Below, piece after piece: positions 34,437-46,047 of a stretch of DNA of 64,000 nt. The stretch's first letter is position 1, and each line of letters begins with the position of its first letter. Below the pieces are notes generated by a model. The model worked only from the letters and a program-made list of their open reading frames with translations. It was not told the DNA's origin and searched no databases. Source of the DNA: Lathyrus oleraceus (taxonomy: Eukaryota > Streptophyta > Magnoliopsida > Fabales > Fabaceae); the NCBI RefSeq assembly GCF_024323335.1, contig NC_066583.1, positions 273,552,916 to 273,616,915 of the forward strand, in the 5' to 3' direction. The translations under genes and the position numbers were made by a program.

Positions 34437-37400
34437 TGTAATACCCCAAAATTTACCTTTCATTTTTTCTGGAAGCATGGGATTATGTTTCACACTTCAT
34501 TAGCATCATACTAGGTCATACTCATTGCATACTGCATTAGTGACTTGGAAATCAGGTTTCGATTGATCACTCCTTAACAGAAGGAGCCCACACAAAGCAA
34601 GATTGAGAATTGGACTTCATTCTATAAATATACAAGTCTCAAAGGTCTCAGGGGGCTCCAGGTATCTTATTATGGGCCACAGTTCATCAGTGAAGGGTTC
34701 AGAGCTATCAGAGTCTTCATCTGGATTTAATCAGAAATTAGGGTTTCATGGCTACCTGCAATAGGAAATGTTTGGTGGGAAGTAGAGGAGTTTATCCATG
34801 TCATGATTAGAGAGGCATCTTGGCCTAGGAAGATTCACTATTATCTCATAAAGATCCATTGGCAATCAGTGCAATCACTTCCTGATCAATTTTGCCCTAA
34901 AACTAGGGTTTGGTATAAAATCAGTTTATTTCTGATTCTTTGGGTGAAACTCTTTTCCATGGCCCTCCATATGTCCACAAGGGTCTACATATAAAAAATT
35001 AGCTCTTTATTTGAGCCAGAAGTGCTTCAATTGATCATTAGAATCGAGAATCAGACAGTTTGGGAAAAGTCAACTGTGGGGCCAGAAAAGTCAACTCCTG
35101 ACATTTTGAGAGTGGAATCTCAACATTCATGCCTAGGGGAGCCTACATGTGAAATTTGGTCAAGGTTGGATCATGGATTCATCATTTAATCAAGAATTGG
35201 AAAAGTTACTTAATTTGGAAATGGTTGACTTTCCATTTAGGGCAAGTTTTCATGATTGTTGCACTCACTTTAAGCCCATTTTCCATCAAGATAAAAGCTC
35301 CATTTGAAAATTTCTCCAACATGAAAGTTGTTCCTCTTGTTCCAAGATTTCTACAGATATAAAGTTTGCTCCATTTGGATTAAAACTAAGAAAGTTATGC
35401 TTAGTCAATGTGAGACATTTTTCTAGGACACTTAGAAAAATTTCTAAGTCCAAATTCTTTAAAGTTTGTCAAGACTTCTTGGCCAGTTTACTTGCACTTC
35501 AAGGCATCATTTGAAAATGTTTTCTTCACAACAATTGTACCTTGTCATGTCCTATTTCACATACTTTTGGAATCATCTCATTTGGATCTATGGTTTGAAA
35601 GATACATTCACCTAAAGTGGGCACCGTGACTTGATCTTCTAGGCAGATTTTGGGCCTAGCTGGCCCAACCAGTTTTGCAATATTGTGACATGACTTTGAG
35701 ACCATTTTCCACCTTCCTCCATTCATCATTTTAACTTGTGATCAACATGAAAGATGCTGTACTCCATGAGATCTTTCTACTGTTTTCATTATTTCATCAT
35801 TTGGAGACTTGCTCATCAAGTTACATGGCCATAAAGTCACCACTTTGAAATGAATTTCTTGCTTGCCAAGCCATGCTACAAATCAGCCCACGTTTTTGCT
35901 ACTTCTTTTGGCCATGCATTGGATATTTTACTCACTTAAATTTGGCCCAAAATAACATAAACTTCACATGCCCTCACCAAATACACCTCACTTTGCACTT
36001 TTATTCTTATGGATATCATTTATTTAAAAGCCCATTTAAACACTTGGATCCACCCTATTTAAAAGCTACAAACCCTAAACCTAATGGAGCATTGGAATTT
36101 CGTGGCAAGGAGGCAAAGATTCATCACATATCAGATTCCATTCCTCTTCCATTCCACTTCTATCTTCCATTAGGTAATCATCTCTTCCATTGCCATTGCT
36201 TTCTTCATTCTTATACTTGTTTACCATGTTCATCATCATTACCATGCTAGTCACCACATGCTTGTGTTCTTATTATTAATTTATGCATGCTGAATTTTTT
36301 GCCTTTGCCATGTCCATGTTGCCCTCTTGTGGTCAACTTTTCTCCATGATTAAGCCATTATTTTTACTAAAACAAGTCACCATGATAATCTACACATTTC
36401 ATACTTGAATTTTGGTCTTTATTTCGTGGCATTTGGTGCACTATAGAGCTTGTATTATTGTGTGGAAAATTGAAAAAAATCACTGCATTTTCGTGGCTGC
36501 ATGAGCCTGAATGGCATTAGGGTTTGTTTCATGAAGAAGACGATGATGTGGCGCTTCATGAGCCCTTGGATCCTTGGCTTGTGTTTTAATCGTGGTCGTC
36601 CAGCCGTTTTTGTATTTTAGTCACTTAAGTGACCTTGACCGATTGACATACACGTTACATGTTTATTTTATTAAAATGTTATTTAATAATGTGTCACGCT
36701 GGATTATTATTGTTTGGACCATGGGCCAGTGCCTTCTGCTTTCCACACCCCCACATTCCAGGGCCCATCTGCACCAATCCATTTCTTTTCACTTCCTTCT
36801 TTTAATTTCCATTTTTATTTCTATTTTGTTTTTAATTGATATAAAATATTTTCTTTGTCCATAAAATTATCCAAAAATATTTTCCATATTTCTTGATGCC
36901 TTATTTAATTTTATTTAATTTTTATTTTCGTATTTATTTAATATTAATATTTTATTTTAATTATTTATTCTAAATGGTCCATTTTAACACACATTTTTTT
37001 CTTGATTTTATTTTTATGTCTTAAAATTATTTTTAGCTTTTGATTTTTGGGGTGAAGGTTGACCACTGTCCCATGGTCAACCTGACCTTTTCTTGAAATT
37101 TTATTTCCCATTTTCAATTTATTTTGGATTTATTTCTAACCTAGTCTTGTTGGTTGACTTTTGGTTTGACCTTTGTTTTGTTTCAATCAATTCATACACC
37201 AATTTTCATTATTTTTGAAATCTTTTTGGGGGATGATGATGTCCTGACCCCACCTCATTTAGTTTAATTTTTCATAATTTTCTTGATTAATTTGCTATTT
37301 ATTTAATATTTTTTAAGTTGACTTGAATTTTCGGTTGACTTCTTTATGATCGATGTTTGCCTTAGGGATTGCTTATGACAATTGAATAGATCTTTTTATC

Positions 37401-37929
37401 CTCCCTTGTTCATCTCATATGCCATGTATTAGAGGCCTTTTAGCATGTTTTTATTTGATCCTTACCTCATTTCCTGATTTAATTATTCAGTGAACCTTTT
37501 GTGCATATTTTCATCTGTCTGATTCAGCTGTCATTTGTCATACTTGTTTCTTTCATCCATGCTTACCATTGCTTGATTGTTTAACATGTGCATACTTCCA
37601 TGCATTGTTTATACCATTATTTGATTCTTTGATTGGATTATACACTTGTTTAATTATCTGATTTGATTGATAATTTTTGCCTACTTGTATGATGTATGAG
37701 GCATATATTCTTATTGTTTAATTGCCATGAACCATCCCCATTTATAACAAATGTACCCCTCTCCCATGAAGTGTATAATATTTATTCTTCCATTCTTTAT
37801 TCATCTGTTAATACAAGAATTAAAACGAACATCCGATAATCATTTCAAAACAAGATCAAAAGCTCGATCCAACGTCGAGTAATCATTTTCAAAACTTAAC
37901 AGAATCATCATGTATTCATCCATCCTTTT

Positions 37930-38033
37930 GTAAGTCGATTGCTTCATGCATCTCCATTTCTCTTGTAAGTCGATTGCTTCAGGCATCGCCATCTACCTGT
38001 AAGTCGATTGCTTCATGCATCGCCATCTACCCT
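37930..38033 (+). repeat. Tandem repeat, 34-35 bp x 3, in LTR K
   Basis: Three diverged copies beginning GTAAGTCGATTGCTTCATGC at 37930, 37965 and 37999. Confidence 0.85.
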
Positions 38034-38434
38034 TATCCGTGGCTCCTCTCCTTGCTCCATCCGTCGACTCTTATTCCGTTTAGGTAGCACCCATTAGGTA
38101 GAACCCTTTGTATGATAACATAGGTAGAATTTCCTTATTCTTTGCATGCTAACATTAGGTAGATGTTCCCCTTTTTAAATCCTAACACATAAGTCCACAT
38201 TGCATGACAACTCTAGGGCAGAGCCTCCCCACTTTTAGACCTTCTGTGCGTCTCCGATCTTGTGGCATGTTAATCCATTCTATTACAAAGAGGTAACTGC
38301 CTAAGACTCGATTCAGCGAGCTGCGACACCTACTGCTAGGACGTTGAACACATTGCCCACTTTCCTTTGACACAGCTGGTGTCCTCTTTTGTAAGTCCAT
38401 GTTCAGATGGCAATCCTTAACCCCTAGTTAGCCG

Positions 38435-39550
38435 TGAAGGTGAGAAAAACAAGAAAGGGGGGTTTGAATTGTTTGGAAAAATAAGCGCTTTTCAAAATGA
38501 AAACCACACAATGATTTTATACTGGTTCGCTTATAACACAAAGCTACTCCAGTCCACCCGGCCAAGGTGATTTCGCCTTCAACAAGGACTTAATCCACTA
38601 ATCTTGAAAGATTACAAACAACGTCTAAGAGAAAAATCTCTTAGTCCTCTCAAGTATACAGACTACACAGAGTCACTTGAGGAAATCAACAAACAAATAA
38701 ATGAAAGATTAATGTAATCTAGAATGCTTCTAAGAAAGCAGATATTACAATAGTAAGAATAAGAGTTTTTCACGTAATAAGCAAAAGCTTCGTGAAGATC
38801 TTAGAGAGCAAGAGTGTTTTTCTTGAGCGTGGATGTTTCAGTATAGTTTTGACTTATTGGCTTCTTGTTATTTGCTGAAGGTTGATTTGCAATCCTTTAT
38901 ATAGATCAGTGAGGTAGTAGTTAAAACTGATGAGTAATAAGATGATTTTACGCCATAACATAAGTAGCTTCTGCAGGATAACTTTTTTTTTTTTGAAATG
39001 ACTACTTACCACAAGTAGTATCTTCTTTATTGAAATTGGAGATTAACGTCTCTTTCTTAATTAGGAAAACCATTTGCAAATCTTTACTTGACTTTAACGT
39101 TACTCTTTCATGATTAGCAATTCCATGCTCAGAGTATTTGTGTTTCTGGAGAGTCTTGGAATCTTGCTTCTGATGTTTAATCTCTTGTGAGTTCAGATAG
39201 TTTCTTCAGATAGCGCTGATAACTTCTGGAGCTTAGAGATAGCGTTGTTCAGAGTCAGAACTTCTAGAGCTACTTCTTGTTCAGATGCTTCTGATACTTG
39301 TTGTTTTGCTCAGAGTTAGACTTTCTTGAACTTGTTTTCACTTCAGATGCTTCTGATCATTTGATGATTTGTATCTGATCTGGTTTTGTATCTGATCTGG
39401 TTTTGTATCTGATGACATCATCAGATTTCTTCCTTCTTTCTTTAGAACCCTGCACACTTAGAAACTTTTCGTTAGGGTGCCATTTTTGGTTTCATACTTT
39501 GTTATCATCAAAATCAAGGAATCTGTTGTAGAACAATTTTTGTTCTTACA
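38435..39550 (-). repeat. 3' LTR of C1 (1116 bp)
   Basis: Minus strand TGTAAGAAC...CACCTTCA. The TATA (TATATAAA) is at 38896-38903. It carries an extra copy of TATCTGATCTGGTTTTG relative to the 5' LTR. Confidence 0.95.
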
Positions 39551-39563
39551 ATCTCCCCCTTTT
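39551..39563 (-). promoter_or_regulatory. Polypurine tract of C1
   Basis: AAAAAGGGGGAGAT on the minus strand, directly abutting the 3' LTR. Confidence 0.85.
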
Positions 39564-39979
39564 TGATGATGACAAAACAACCTTAATTAGCAGATGAAAC
39601 ATGAATAATATTAGATCAGATAGACAGAAGCTCCCCCTGAGTTAGTGCTAGGGAGTTCAGAAGTTCTTACCAGAGCTTCTAAGTAAGAGGTTTCTGAAAC
39701 TTTCTGCAATTTCTTAAGTCCAAGTTAGATAATTTTATTTTAAGAGAAATATGTTGCAGAATGCTTAAGGTATTAGACAATATTTTCATCAGAGCTATTA
39801 ATGACTTCTCCCCCTTTTTGTCAGAATCAAAAAGACATAGTAAAAAATAAATAATGGAAGAGAAAAACATTGTATTAAAATAGAAGCACAAAGGCAACAA
39901 AAAAATAAGAAAACATCAGATCCAGAGAAGGCAAGAAACAGAAACAACAGGCAAGCAAAATAAATAAAATCCTAAGTGC

Positions 39980-42412
39980 CTAAGGGTTCGGAGGCGGAGG
40001 CATTCTCTGAAGCAACATTGCAAGCATATTCTGGATGTTGTCGTTGACAGTATCTTGCTTGTCCATTCTGGTCCGGAGTTCATGCTGATCTTGCTTAAGT
40101 TCTTTCAGAGTCTGAAGAACCATAGGGATCACAGAAGAGGACTCCCCCAGAGTCAGAGCCTGCTGAGCTTTAGCTTCAGCAGCAGCTTGTGCTTCTGCAT
40201 CCGCCAGAGCCTTAGCTTCAACTTCCTTTTCCCTTAGGATTTCAGCTTGACGAGCTTTTTCTTCTTCTTCTAGTCTTCTTGCTTCTTCTTCAGCTTCCTT
40301 GGCCAATCTCTCTTCCTCCAGCCTTCTGGCTTCAGCTTCTCTGGCAAGTCTCTCCTGGAGTCTTGCCTCAGCATCTCTGATGTAGCCATTTCTGACTTGT
40401 TCAGATATGCTCTTCAGTCTAAAAGACTCAGAGGTCATCCAGCCAATGACTCTGTTCCAGTGTGTCCTTACAGATTTAGGATCATCACTGATTTCAGAGT
40501 TAGTGGTCAGAGACTTGACCTTTTGTACTGAAGCTTCTGCTACCTGCATGATGGCTTCCTCAAGGGTAGGTGTAGAAAGTTCAGGTTCATGTTCAGGTTC
40601 AGAGGTATGAGGTGGAGAGTTTGGAGGGCTGAGATTTAATGTGTGAGGTTCAGATTCTGATTCAGGTTGGGGTTCAGATTCTGCTTCTAGTTGAGGTTCA
40701 GATGTTTGGGGTGAAGCGTAAAGAGGGTTTAAATCTAAGGGTTCAGTTTCAGCTTCAGGTGCAGCGGAGATGTTTGGTGGGGTGATATCAGAGGTGTGGG
40801 GTTCAGAGGGTTGAGTTTCAGAAGGTATGGTGGTTGTTTGTTGTGGTGGAGGTGAAGTTGCTTCAGATTGTGTTTGTGTTTGTTGTTGTGAAGCAAGTTT
40901 ATGAGCATAAATTGTGGCTATGGTTGGGGAATCAGGGTCAGGATATTCTGGGTCAGAAGAGATGGAAACATATGGGGGTGATTCTGGTTCTGAGGATGAT
41001 GAAGAGGAAGTGCTTTGGTGAGTTTGTGCAGGTTTAGAGGGAGGTATGAAAGTACGGGCTACATTTAGAGCTGGTGAAGGTTGGGAGGTTCTGGTGGTTG
41101 AAGGTGGGATTTCAGAGGTAGTAAAAATAGGTTGTGAAGAGAGAGGGTTTGAAGAAGCCATTAGAGGATTAGTGGTAACAGAAGGAACAGACGTACCAGT
41201 AGATATATTCAGAGGAGCTGAAGATCTGCTTCCAGAAGCTTCTTCAATTCTTGCCTTCTTTGTCGGAGGTGCTATCTTCTTCTCAGAGAGACCTCTCTTG
41301 TATCTGACGAAGTCTTCTTCTGAATCCAGACAGTCGTCGAGGCTGAAATCAGAGATGTCAACACCATCATCCAGCAGACGCTGAAGATAGATAGCAACAG
41401 CATCTCTGGGTTCATTTTTGAAGAACCTGGCAAGGCCATGAGGCATCTTCCTCTGATCTTTCAAACAATCCCAGGATGTATCCAGAGTGGGTCTGACTTG
41501 AATCTTCTTAATTATCCCCATACTCTTGAGATTTCTGGCATTCAGAGGCTTCCCAACATCTATTGCCAGATCTAGCATCAGCTTGGCCTTCTCCAGATGA
41601 TCCACCAGCCCATTCTCAATGAAGACATCAGATAACAATCTTCCCAGAGGGATGTAGGATCTGGGCTTCATATTGTTTCTGGTTTCTCTGACAGAATCTC
41701 TCAGATATCTGAAAAGGAGAGCAGGGAGGCAGATCTTCACACCCTTCTGAATGCAGTACAGAATGCATTTCTGGTCTGCATTGATGTAGTAAGAGGAGTT
41801 AGAGGCTGGACGGTGGTGAATAGTTCCCAGAATAATCTTCAGCCACACTCTGAGGTTCTGATGCAGCTCCTTGTTCTTTGAAGGATTTCCTTCAGTGTTG
41901 GGTTTGAAGATTGTTGGGTTGATTACATCAGTAATGCGCTTTGACCTAGGAGGGATGTTGTAAATCCTTTTTCCTCCACTTCTTTCCATGTTCAACAGGG
42001 AGGCAATTGACCTTTCAGTGATAACAATCTTCACCCCCAGAACATATGAGACGATGAAGTGGTCATCTGCATCTGCAAACCTCCAGAACTCCTTGATGAG
42101 AAGAGGGTAAACAGGACCATAAAGCCTTTGGAAATAGTTTTCCCATCCTTGTTTACGAAGCTCTTCAGTAAGATCAACGCCATTTCTCTTCAAGTTGTCG
42201 AAATCAACTAGTGATTCACACAACACGTCCAATCCTTCAAAAGGGGTTGAAAGGTTAATATGGTGTTCACGGTCAAGAACATGGGGTTCTTTATAAACAG
42301 GGGTTATGGTGACGCCTGTAACCGTTGGTGTTGGAATGCTTGAGGTTTGAGCAGTAGAACTTGATTCCATTTCTTGAGAGAAGTTAAAGACTTGTTGTTG
42401 TTGAGCGTCCAT
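39980..42412 (-). CDS. ORF3 of C1, accessory protein downstream of pol
   Basis: Intact 810-residue ORF in the position called envelope-like in SIRE elements. The N-terminal part (about 45-330) is a folded region with VDLTEELRKQGWENYFQRLYGP and KEFWRFADADDHFIVSYVLG; it resembles plant transposon-associated domains. The middle (about 390-610) is Pro/Ser/Thr-rich. Residues about 670-755 are a long Glu/Ala/Arg coiled coil, and the end is LLQRMPPPPNP. I see no signal peptide or transmembrane helix, so an envelope role is not supported by sequence. A TATA box lies 117 bases upstream, so it may have its own promoter. C2 carries a homologue with one stop. Confidence 0.85.
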   Translation of the reverse strand: MDAQQQQVFNFSQEMESSSTAQTSSIPTPTVTGVTITPVYKEPHVLDREHHINLSTPFEGLDVLCESLVDFDNLKRNGVDLTEELRKQGWENYFQRLYGPVYPLLIKEFWRFADADDHFIVSYVLGVKIVITERSIASLLNMERSGGKRIYNIPPRSKRITDVINPTIFKPNTEGNPSKNKELHQNLRVWLKIILGTIHHRPASNSSYYINADQKCILYCIQKGVKICLPALLFRYLRDSVRETRNNMKPRSYIPLGRLLSDVFIENGLVDHLEKAKLMLDLAIDVGKPLNARNLKSMGIIKKIQVRPTLDTSWDCLKDQRKMPHGLARFFKNEPRDAVAIYLQRLLDDGVDISDFSLDDCLDSEEDFVRYKRGLSEKKIAPPTKKARIEEASGSRSSAPLNISTGTSVPSVTTNPLMASSNPLSSQPIFTTSEIPPSTTRTSQPSPALNVARTFIPPSKPAQTHQSTSSSSSSEPESPPYVSISSDPEYPDPDSPTIATIYAHKLASQQQTQTQSEATSPPPQQTTTIPSETQPSEPHTSDITPPNISAAPEAETEPLDLNPLYASPQTSEPQLEAESEPQPESESEPHTLNLSPPNSPPHTSEPEHEPELSTPTLEEAIMQVAEASVQKVKSLTTNSEISDDPKSVRTHWNRVIGWMTSESFRLKSISEQVRNGYIRDAEARLQERLAREAEARRLEEERLAKEAEEEARRLEEEEKARQAEILREKEVEAKALADAEAQAAAEAKAQQALTLGESSSVIPMVLQTLKELKQDQHELRTRMDKQDTVNDNIQNMLAMLLQRMPPPPNP

Positions 42413-42528
42413 GGTGAAGGAGAAGATGAAGATTGATGAAGATGAAGAACTTGCAGAGAATGCTTCAGAGAGGGTTTAGGGTTTTAGAGTGAGTGAGAGT
42501 GATAAGTGTGTGAAATGTGAGAAAAGTG

Positions 42529-42536
42529 TTTATATA
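42529..42536 (-). promoter_or_regulatory. Internal TATA box upstream of ORF3, C1
   Basis: AGAGTATATAAACAC on the minus strand followed by a CT-rich leader to the ATG at 42412. C2 has the analogous arrangement (TATTTAAA at 56900-56907). Confidence 0.65.
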
Positions 42537-42900
42537 CTCTAAGTAAAACACATGCAAAACGACACATTAAATTGCGTTAGCACAACGCTCAAGTAAGCAC
42601 GCTTGGGGGGAAAAATGATTACAGCTAATTAATGAATGTCTAATCCCACAGTACGCACACTGCTCAAGGAGATTTCAAACGTTCTGACCTTTGAATTTCT
42701 TTTGACAGTTGTCTAGAAGTTCTAGGGTTAGACGCTTAGTGCTCCACGTGTTGATGTATCTGATCTTCAGGAATACCAAAAGATTGATTCCTGGAGATTT
42801 CTAACTCAGATATCTTCTTAACTGGTAGAAGTATCAGAGTCAGAGGCAGAAGTGTATTTGTTTTTATCAGAGTCTCATTTTACATTTTCAGAGCCATGCT

Positions 42901-45900
42901 TCACTCAGGGCAATTTTTAATGTTCAGATGTTCTAAGATAAAAAGAAATCTATCTTCAGCTAGAGGCTTAGTAAAGATATCTGCCCATTGATGTTCAGTA
43001 TCAATGAACTTCAATGTTACTATCCCTTTCTGAACATAGTCTCTGATAAAATGATGTTTTATTTCAATATGTTTGGCTCTGGAATGTAGAATGGGATTCT
43101 TACTTAAACAAATAGCAGCAGTATTATCACAAAAGATAGGAATGTTACTCTCAAAGATTTGCAGATCTTCTAACTGATGCTTCATCCAGAGCATCTGAGT
43201 TGTGCACAGTGACGCTGAGATATATTCTGCTTCTGCAGTTGATAGAGCAATTGTTGATTGTCTTTTGCTAGCCCAGGATATCAGATTGTTTCCCAGAAGC
43301 TGGCAATTTCCAGAAGTGCTTTTTCGTTCTATTCTATCTCCTGCATAATCTGCATCACAATAACCCGAGAGTTTATACTCTGATGTTTTCTCATACATCA
43401 GGCCCAGGTTACGAGTTCCTTTCAGATACTTAAGAATTCTCTTAACTGCTGTTAAATGAGATTCTCTAGGATCTGATTGGAATCTGGCACAAAGACAGAC
43501 ACTAAAGAGAATATCAGGACGAGTAGCAGTCAGATAGAGAAGAGAGCCTATCATACCTCGATAGAGCTTCTGACAAACCTTGTTGCTTACCTCTTCCTTT
43601 TCCAGAATGCAAGTTAGGTGCATGGGAGTTTTTGCAGAGTTGCATTCAGTCATGTCAAACTTCTTCAGAACGTCTTTAATATATTTATTTTGATGGACGT
43701 ATGTGACTTCTGGAGTTTGATTAATTTGAATTCCCAGAAAGAACTTTAGTTCTTGCATTAAACTCATCTCAAATTCTGCCTGCATTAACTTAGAAAATTC
43801 TTGGCAAACAGAGATATTAGCAGAACCAAAAATAATATCATCAACATAAATCTGGCATATCATGAGATCATTATTAAGGTTTTTACAGAAGAGTGTAGAA
43901 TCAACTTTCCCTCTGATAAAATTTTGTTCCAGAAGAAAATTGCTTAATCGTTCATACCAAGCTCTGGGAGCTTGTTTGAGTCCATATAAGGATTTCTTAA
44001 GTTTAAAAACATGTTTTGGAAAATTTGAATTTTCAAAGCCTGGAGGTTGATTGACATACACTTCTTCTGAAATATAACCATTAAGAAATGCACTCTTGAC
44101 ATCCATTTGATATAATTTGATAGAGTGATTAATAGCAAAAGATACAAGAAGACGAATAGATTCTAACCTCGCGACTGGAGCAAAGGTTTCATTATAGTCA
44201 ATACCTTCTTGTTGACTGTAACCTTGAGCTACCAGTCGAGCTTTGTTTCTGACAACTTCTCCTTTCTCGTTCAGCTTGTTTCTGAAAACCCATCTGGTTC
44301 CAATGACATGAGTGCCTCTGGGTTTAGGAACGAGATCCCAGACATCATTCTTTGAGAATTGATCCAATTCTTCTTGCATAGCTGCCACCCAGTCGTTATC
44401 CTGAAGTGCTTCATCACAAGACGTAGGCTCAATCAGAGACACTAGTCCCAGAGGAGTATCTTCAGAAGTCCTGAAGGTGGATCTGGTTCTGACAGGTTCG
44501 TCCTTGTTTCCCAGAATCAAATCTTCAGATACATTGATACGACTTTTGACTTTCTTTGGGATTTCTGGAGATTTAATTTCTTCAGAGTTCTGAGTGACAG
44601 TTGCTTCTGGAGTTTTATCAGATTCTACAAGAGTGATTTCCAAATCTGCAAACTTTTCAACTAGCTTTGACTTTTCAGGGTCAAGCTTATCATCAAATCT
44701 GACATGGATTGATTCTTCCACAATTTTGGTTTCTGTGTTGTATACTCTGTAGCCTTTAGAGCGTTCTGAGTATCCTAACATAATACCTTTCTGTGCTTTG
44801 GAATCAAACTTGTTCAGATGTTCTTTAGTATTTAATATAAAACAAGAACATCCAAAAGGATGAAAATATGAAATGTTTGGTTTTCTTCCTTTACACAGTT
44901 CATAGGGAGTCTTTTCTAGAATAGGTCTTATAGAGATTCTATTCTGAATGTAACACGCTGTATTTACAGCTTCTGCCCAAAAGTGCTTTGCTACATTAGT
45001 TTCATTGATCATGGTTCTGGCCATCTCTTGGAGTGTCCTATTCTTCCTCTCTACAACTCCATTTTGTTGTGGAGTTCTAGGGCAGGAGAAATCATGGGAT
45101 ATTCCATTAGAATCAAATAATTCTTCAAAATCTTTGTTTTCAAATTCTCCACCATGATCACTTCTGACTCTAATAATTTTAGAGTCAAATTCTTTTTGCA
45201 CTTTGGAACAGAAACTGGTGAATACAGAGTGAGACTCACTCTTATGCTTTAGGAATTTTACCCATGTCCAGCGACTGTAATCATCAACAATGACTAGTCC
45301 ATACTTCTTTCCATTAACTGATGCTGTTTTCACAGGACCAAATAAGTCAATGTGAAGAAGTTCCAGAGGCTTAGAGGTAGAAACAACATTTTTCTTTTTA
45401 AAAGATGTTTTTGAAAATTTTCCTTTCTGACAAGCTTCACACAGAGCATCTGAAGAAAACTTCAGTTTAGGTAGGCCTCTGACTAACTCGAGTTTAGTTA
45501 GCTGAGAAAGTTTCCTCATGCTAATGTGGCCCAAGCGTCTATGCCATACCCATTGCTCTTCGTGAACTGACATTAGACATTTAACATTTTGATCTTTTAA
45601 ATCAGAAAGATTTATTTTGTAAATGTTGTTTTTCCTCTTGCCTGTGAAAAGGACAGAGCCATCGTTCTGATTAATGGCTTTACATGTTTTTTGATTGAAG
45701 ATTACATCATAACCGTTATCACTTAATTGACTTATGGATAACAAGTTATGCATTAATCCTTCCACATAAAGAACATCAGATATAGAGGGAAGAGTACCAT
45801 TACCAATAGTTCCGGAGCCTCTGATCCTTCCTTTCTGATCTCCTCCGAAGCCTACAAATCCAGCATCTTTAAGTTCCAGACTTTGGAACATAGACTTTCT

Positions 45901-45987
45901 TCCCGTCATGTGTCGCGAGCATCCAGAGTCCAGGTACCATGACTGGTGTCTGAACTTTGCTGCATAGGATATCTGCAACATACACAA
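42901..45987 (-). CDS. Pol of C1: protease, integrase, RT, RNase H (intact)
   Basis: 1028-residue Ty1/copia-order polyprotein with all catalytic motifs. Protease: [13 protein letters not shown] (Asp20). Integrase: HHCC zinc site His149, His154, Cys183, Cys186; catalytic Asp214 (HIDLFGP), Asp277 (RSDHGGEF) and Glu313 (GVVERKN). [15 protein letters not shown], Asp629 ([12 protein letters not shown]) and YVDD at 714-717. RNase H: Asp878 ([10 protein letters not shown]), Glu919 (LSTAEAEY) and Asp954 (IFCDNTAA). It ends LNIKNCPE. The first Met is only the first in the frame; translation probably enters from gag by frameshift or readthrough. Confidence 0.95.
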   Translation of the reverse strand: MCMLQISYAAKFRHQSWYLDSGCSRHMTGRKSMFQSLELKDAGFVGFGGDQKGRIRGSGTIGNGTLPSISDVLYVEGLMHNLLSISQLSDNGYDVIFNQKTCKAINQNDGSVLFTGKRKNNIYKINLSDLKDQNVKCLMSVHEEQWVWHRRLGHISMRKLSQLTKLELVRGLPKLKFSSDALCEACQKGKFSKTSFKKKNVVSTSKPLELLHIDLFGPVKTASVNGKKYGLVIVDDYSRWTWVKFLKHKSESHSVFTSFCSKVQKEFDSKIIRVRSDHGGEFENKDFEELFDSNGISHDFSCPRTPQQNGVVERKNRTLQEMARTMINETNVAKHFWAEAVNTACYIQNRISIRPILEKTPYELCKGRKPNISYFHPFGCSCFILNTKEHLNKFDSKAQKGIMLGYSERSKGYRVYNTETKIVEESIHVRFDDKLDPEKSKLVEKFADLEITLVESDKTPEATVTQNSEEIKSPEIPKKVKSRINVSEDLILGNKDEPVRTRSTFRTSEDTPLGLVSLIEPTSCDEALQDNDWVAAMQEELDQFSKNDVWDLVPKPRGTHVIGTRWVFRNKLNEKGEVVRNKARLVAQGYSQQEGIDYNETFAPVARLESIRLLVSFAINHSIKLYQMDVKSAFLNGYISEEVYVNQPPGFENSNFPKHVFKLKKSLYGLKQAPRAWYERLSNFLLEQNFIRGKVDSTLFCKNLNNDLMICQIYVDDIIFGSANISVCQEFSKLMQAEFEMSLMQELKFFLGIQINQTPEVTYVHQNKYIKDVLKKFDMTECNSAKTPMHLTCILEKEEVSNKVCQKLYRGMIGSLLYLTATRPDILFSVCLCARFQSDPRESHLTAVKRILKYLKGTRNLGLMYEKTSEYKLSGYCDADYAGDRIERKSTSGNCQLLGNNLISWASKRQSTIALSTAEAEYISASLCTTQMLWMKHQLEDLQIFESNIPIFCDNTAAICLSKNPILHSRAKHIEIKHHFIRDYVQKGIVTLKFIDTEHQWADIFTKPLAEDRFLFILEHLNIKNCPE

Positions 45988-46047
45988 TCTTATCTTTTGG
46001 TACCCAGAATCTCTTGGGTCCTTTCAGATTAGTTTTCCCAGAGTTTC

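Noticed and set aside
36100..36250. Host gene fragment in the 35873-36250 ORF
   Set aside because: It lies in the U3/R part of LTR K near a TATA-like TATTTAAA; composition is low-complexity and no domain is recognisable.
40834..41384. Plus-strand ORFs within copia C1
   Set aside because: Antisense shadows of the low-complexity Pro/Ser/Thr-rich part of ORF3.
39980..42412. Calling ORF3 a true envelope gene
   Set aside because: No signal peptide, fusion peptide or transmembrane helix is visible; position alone is not enough.
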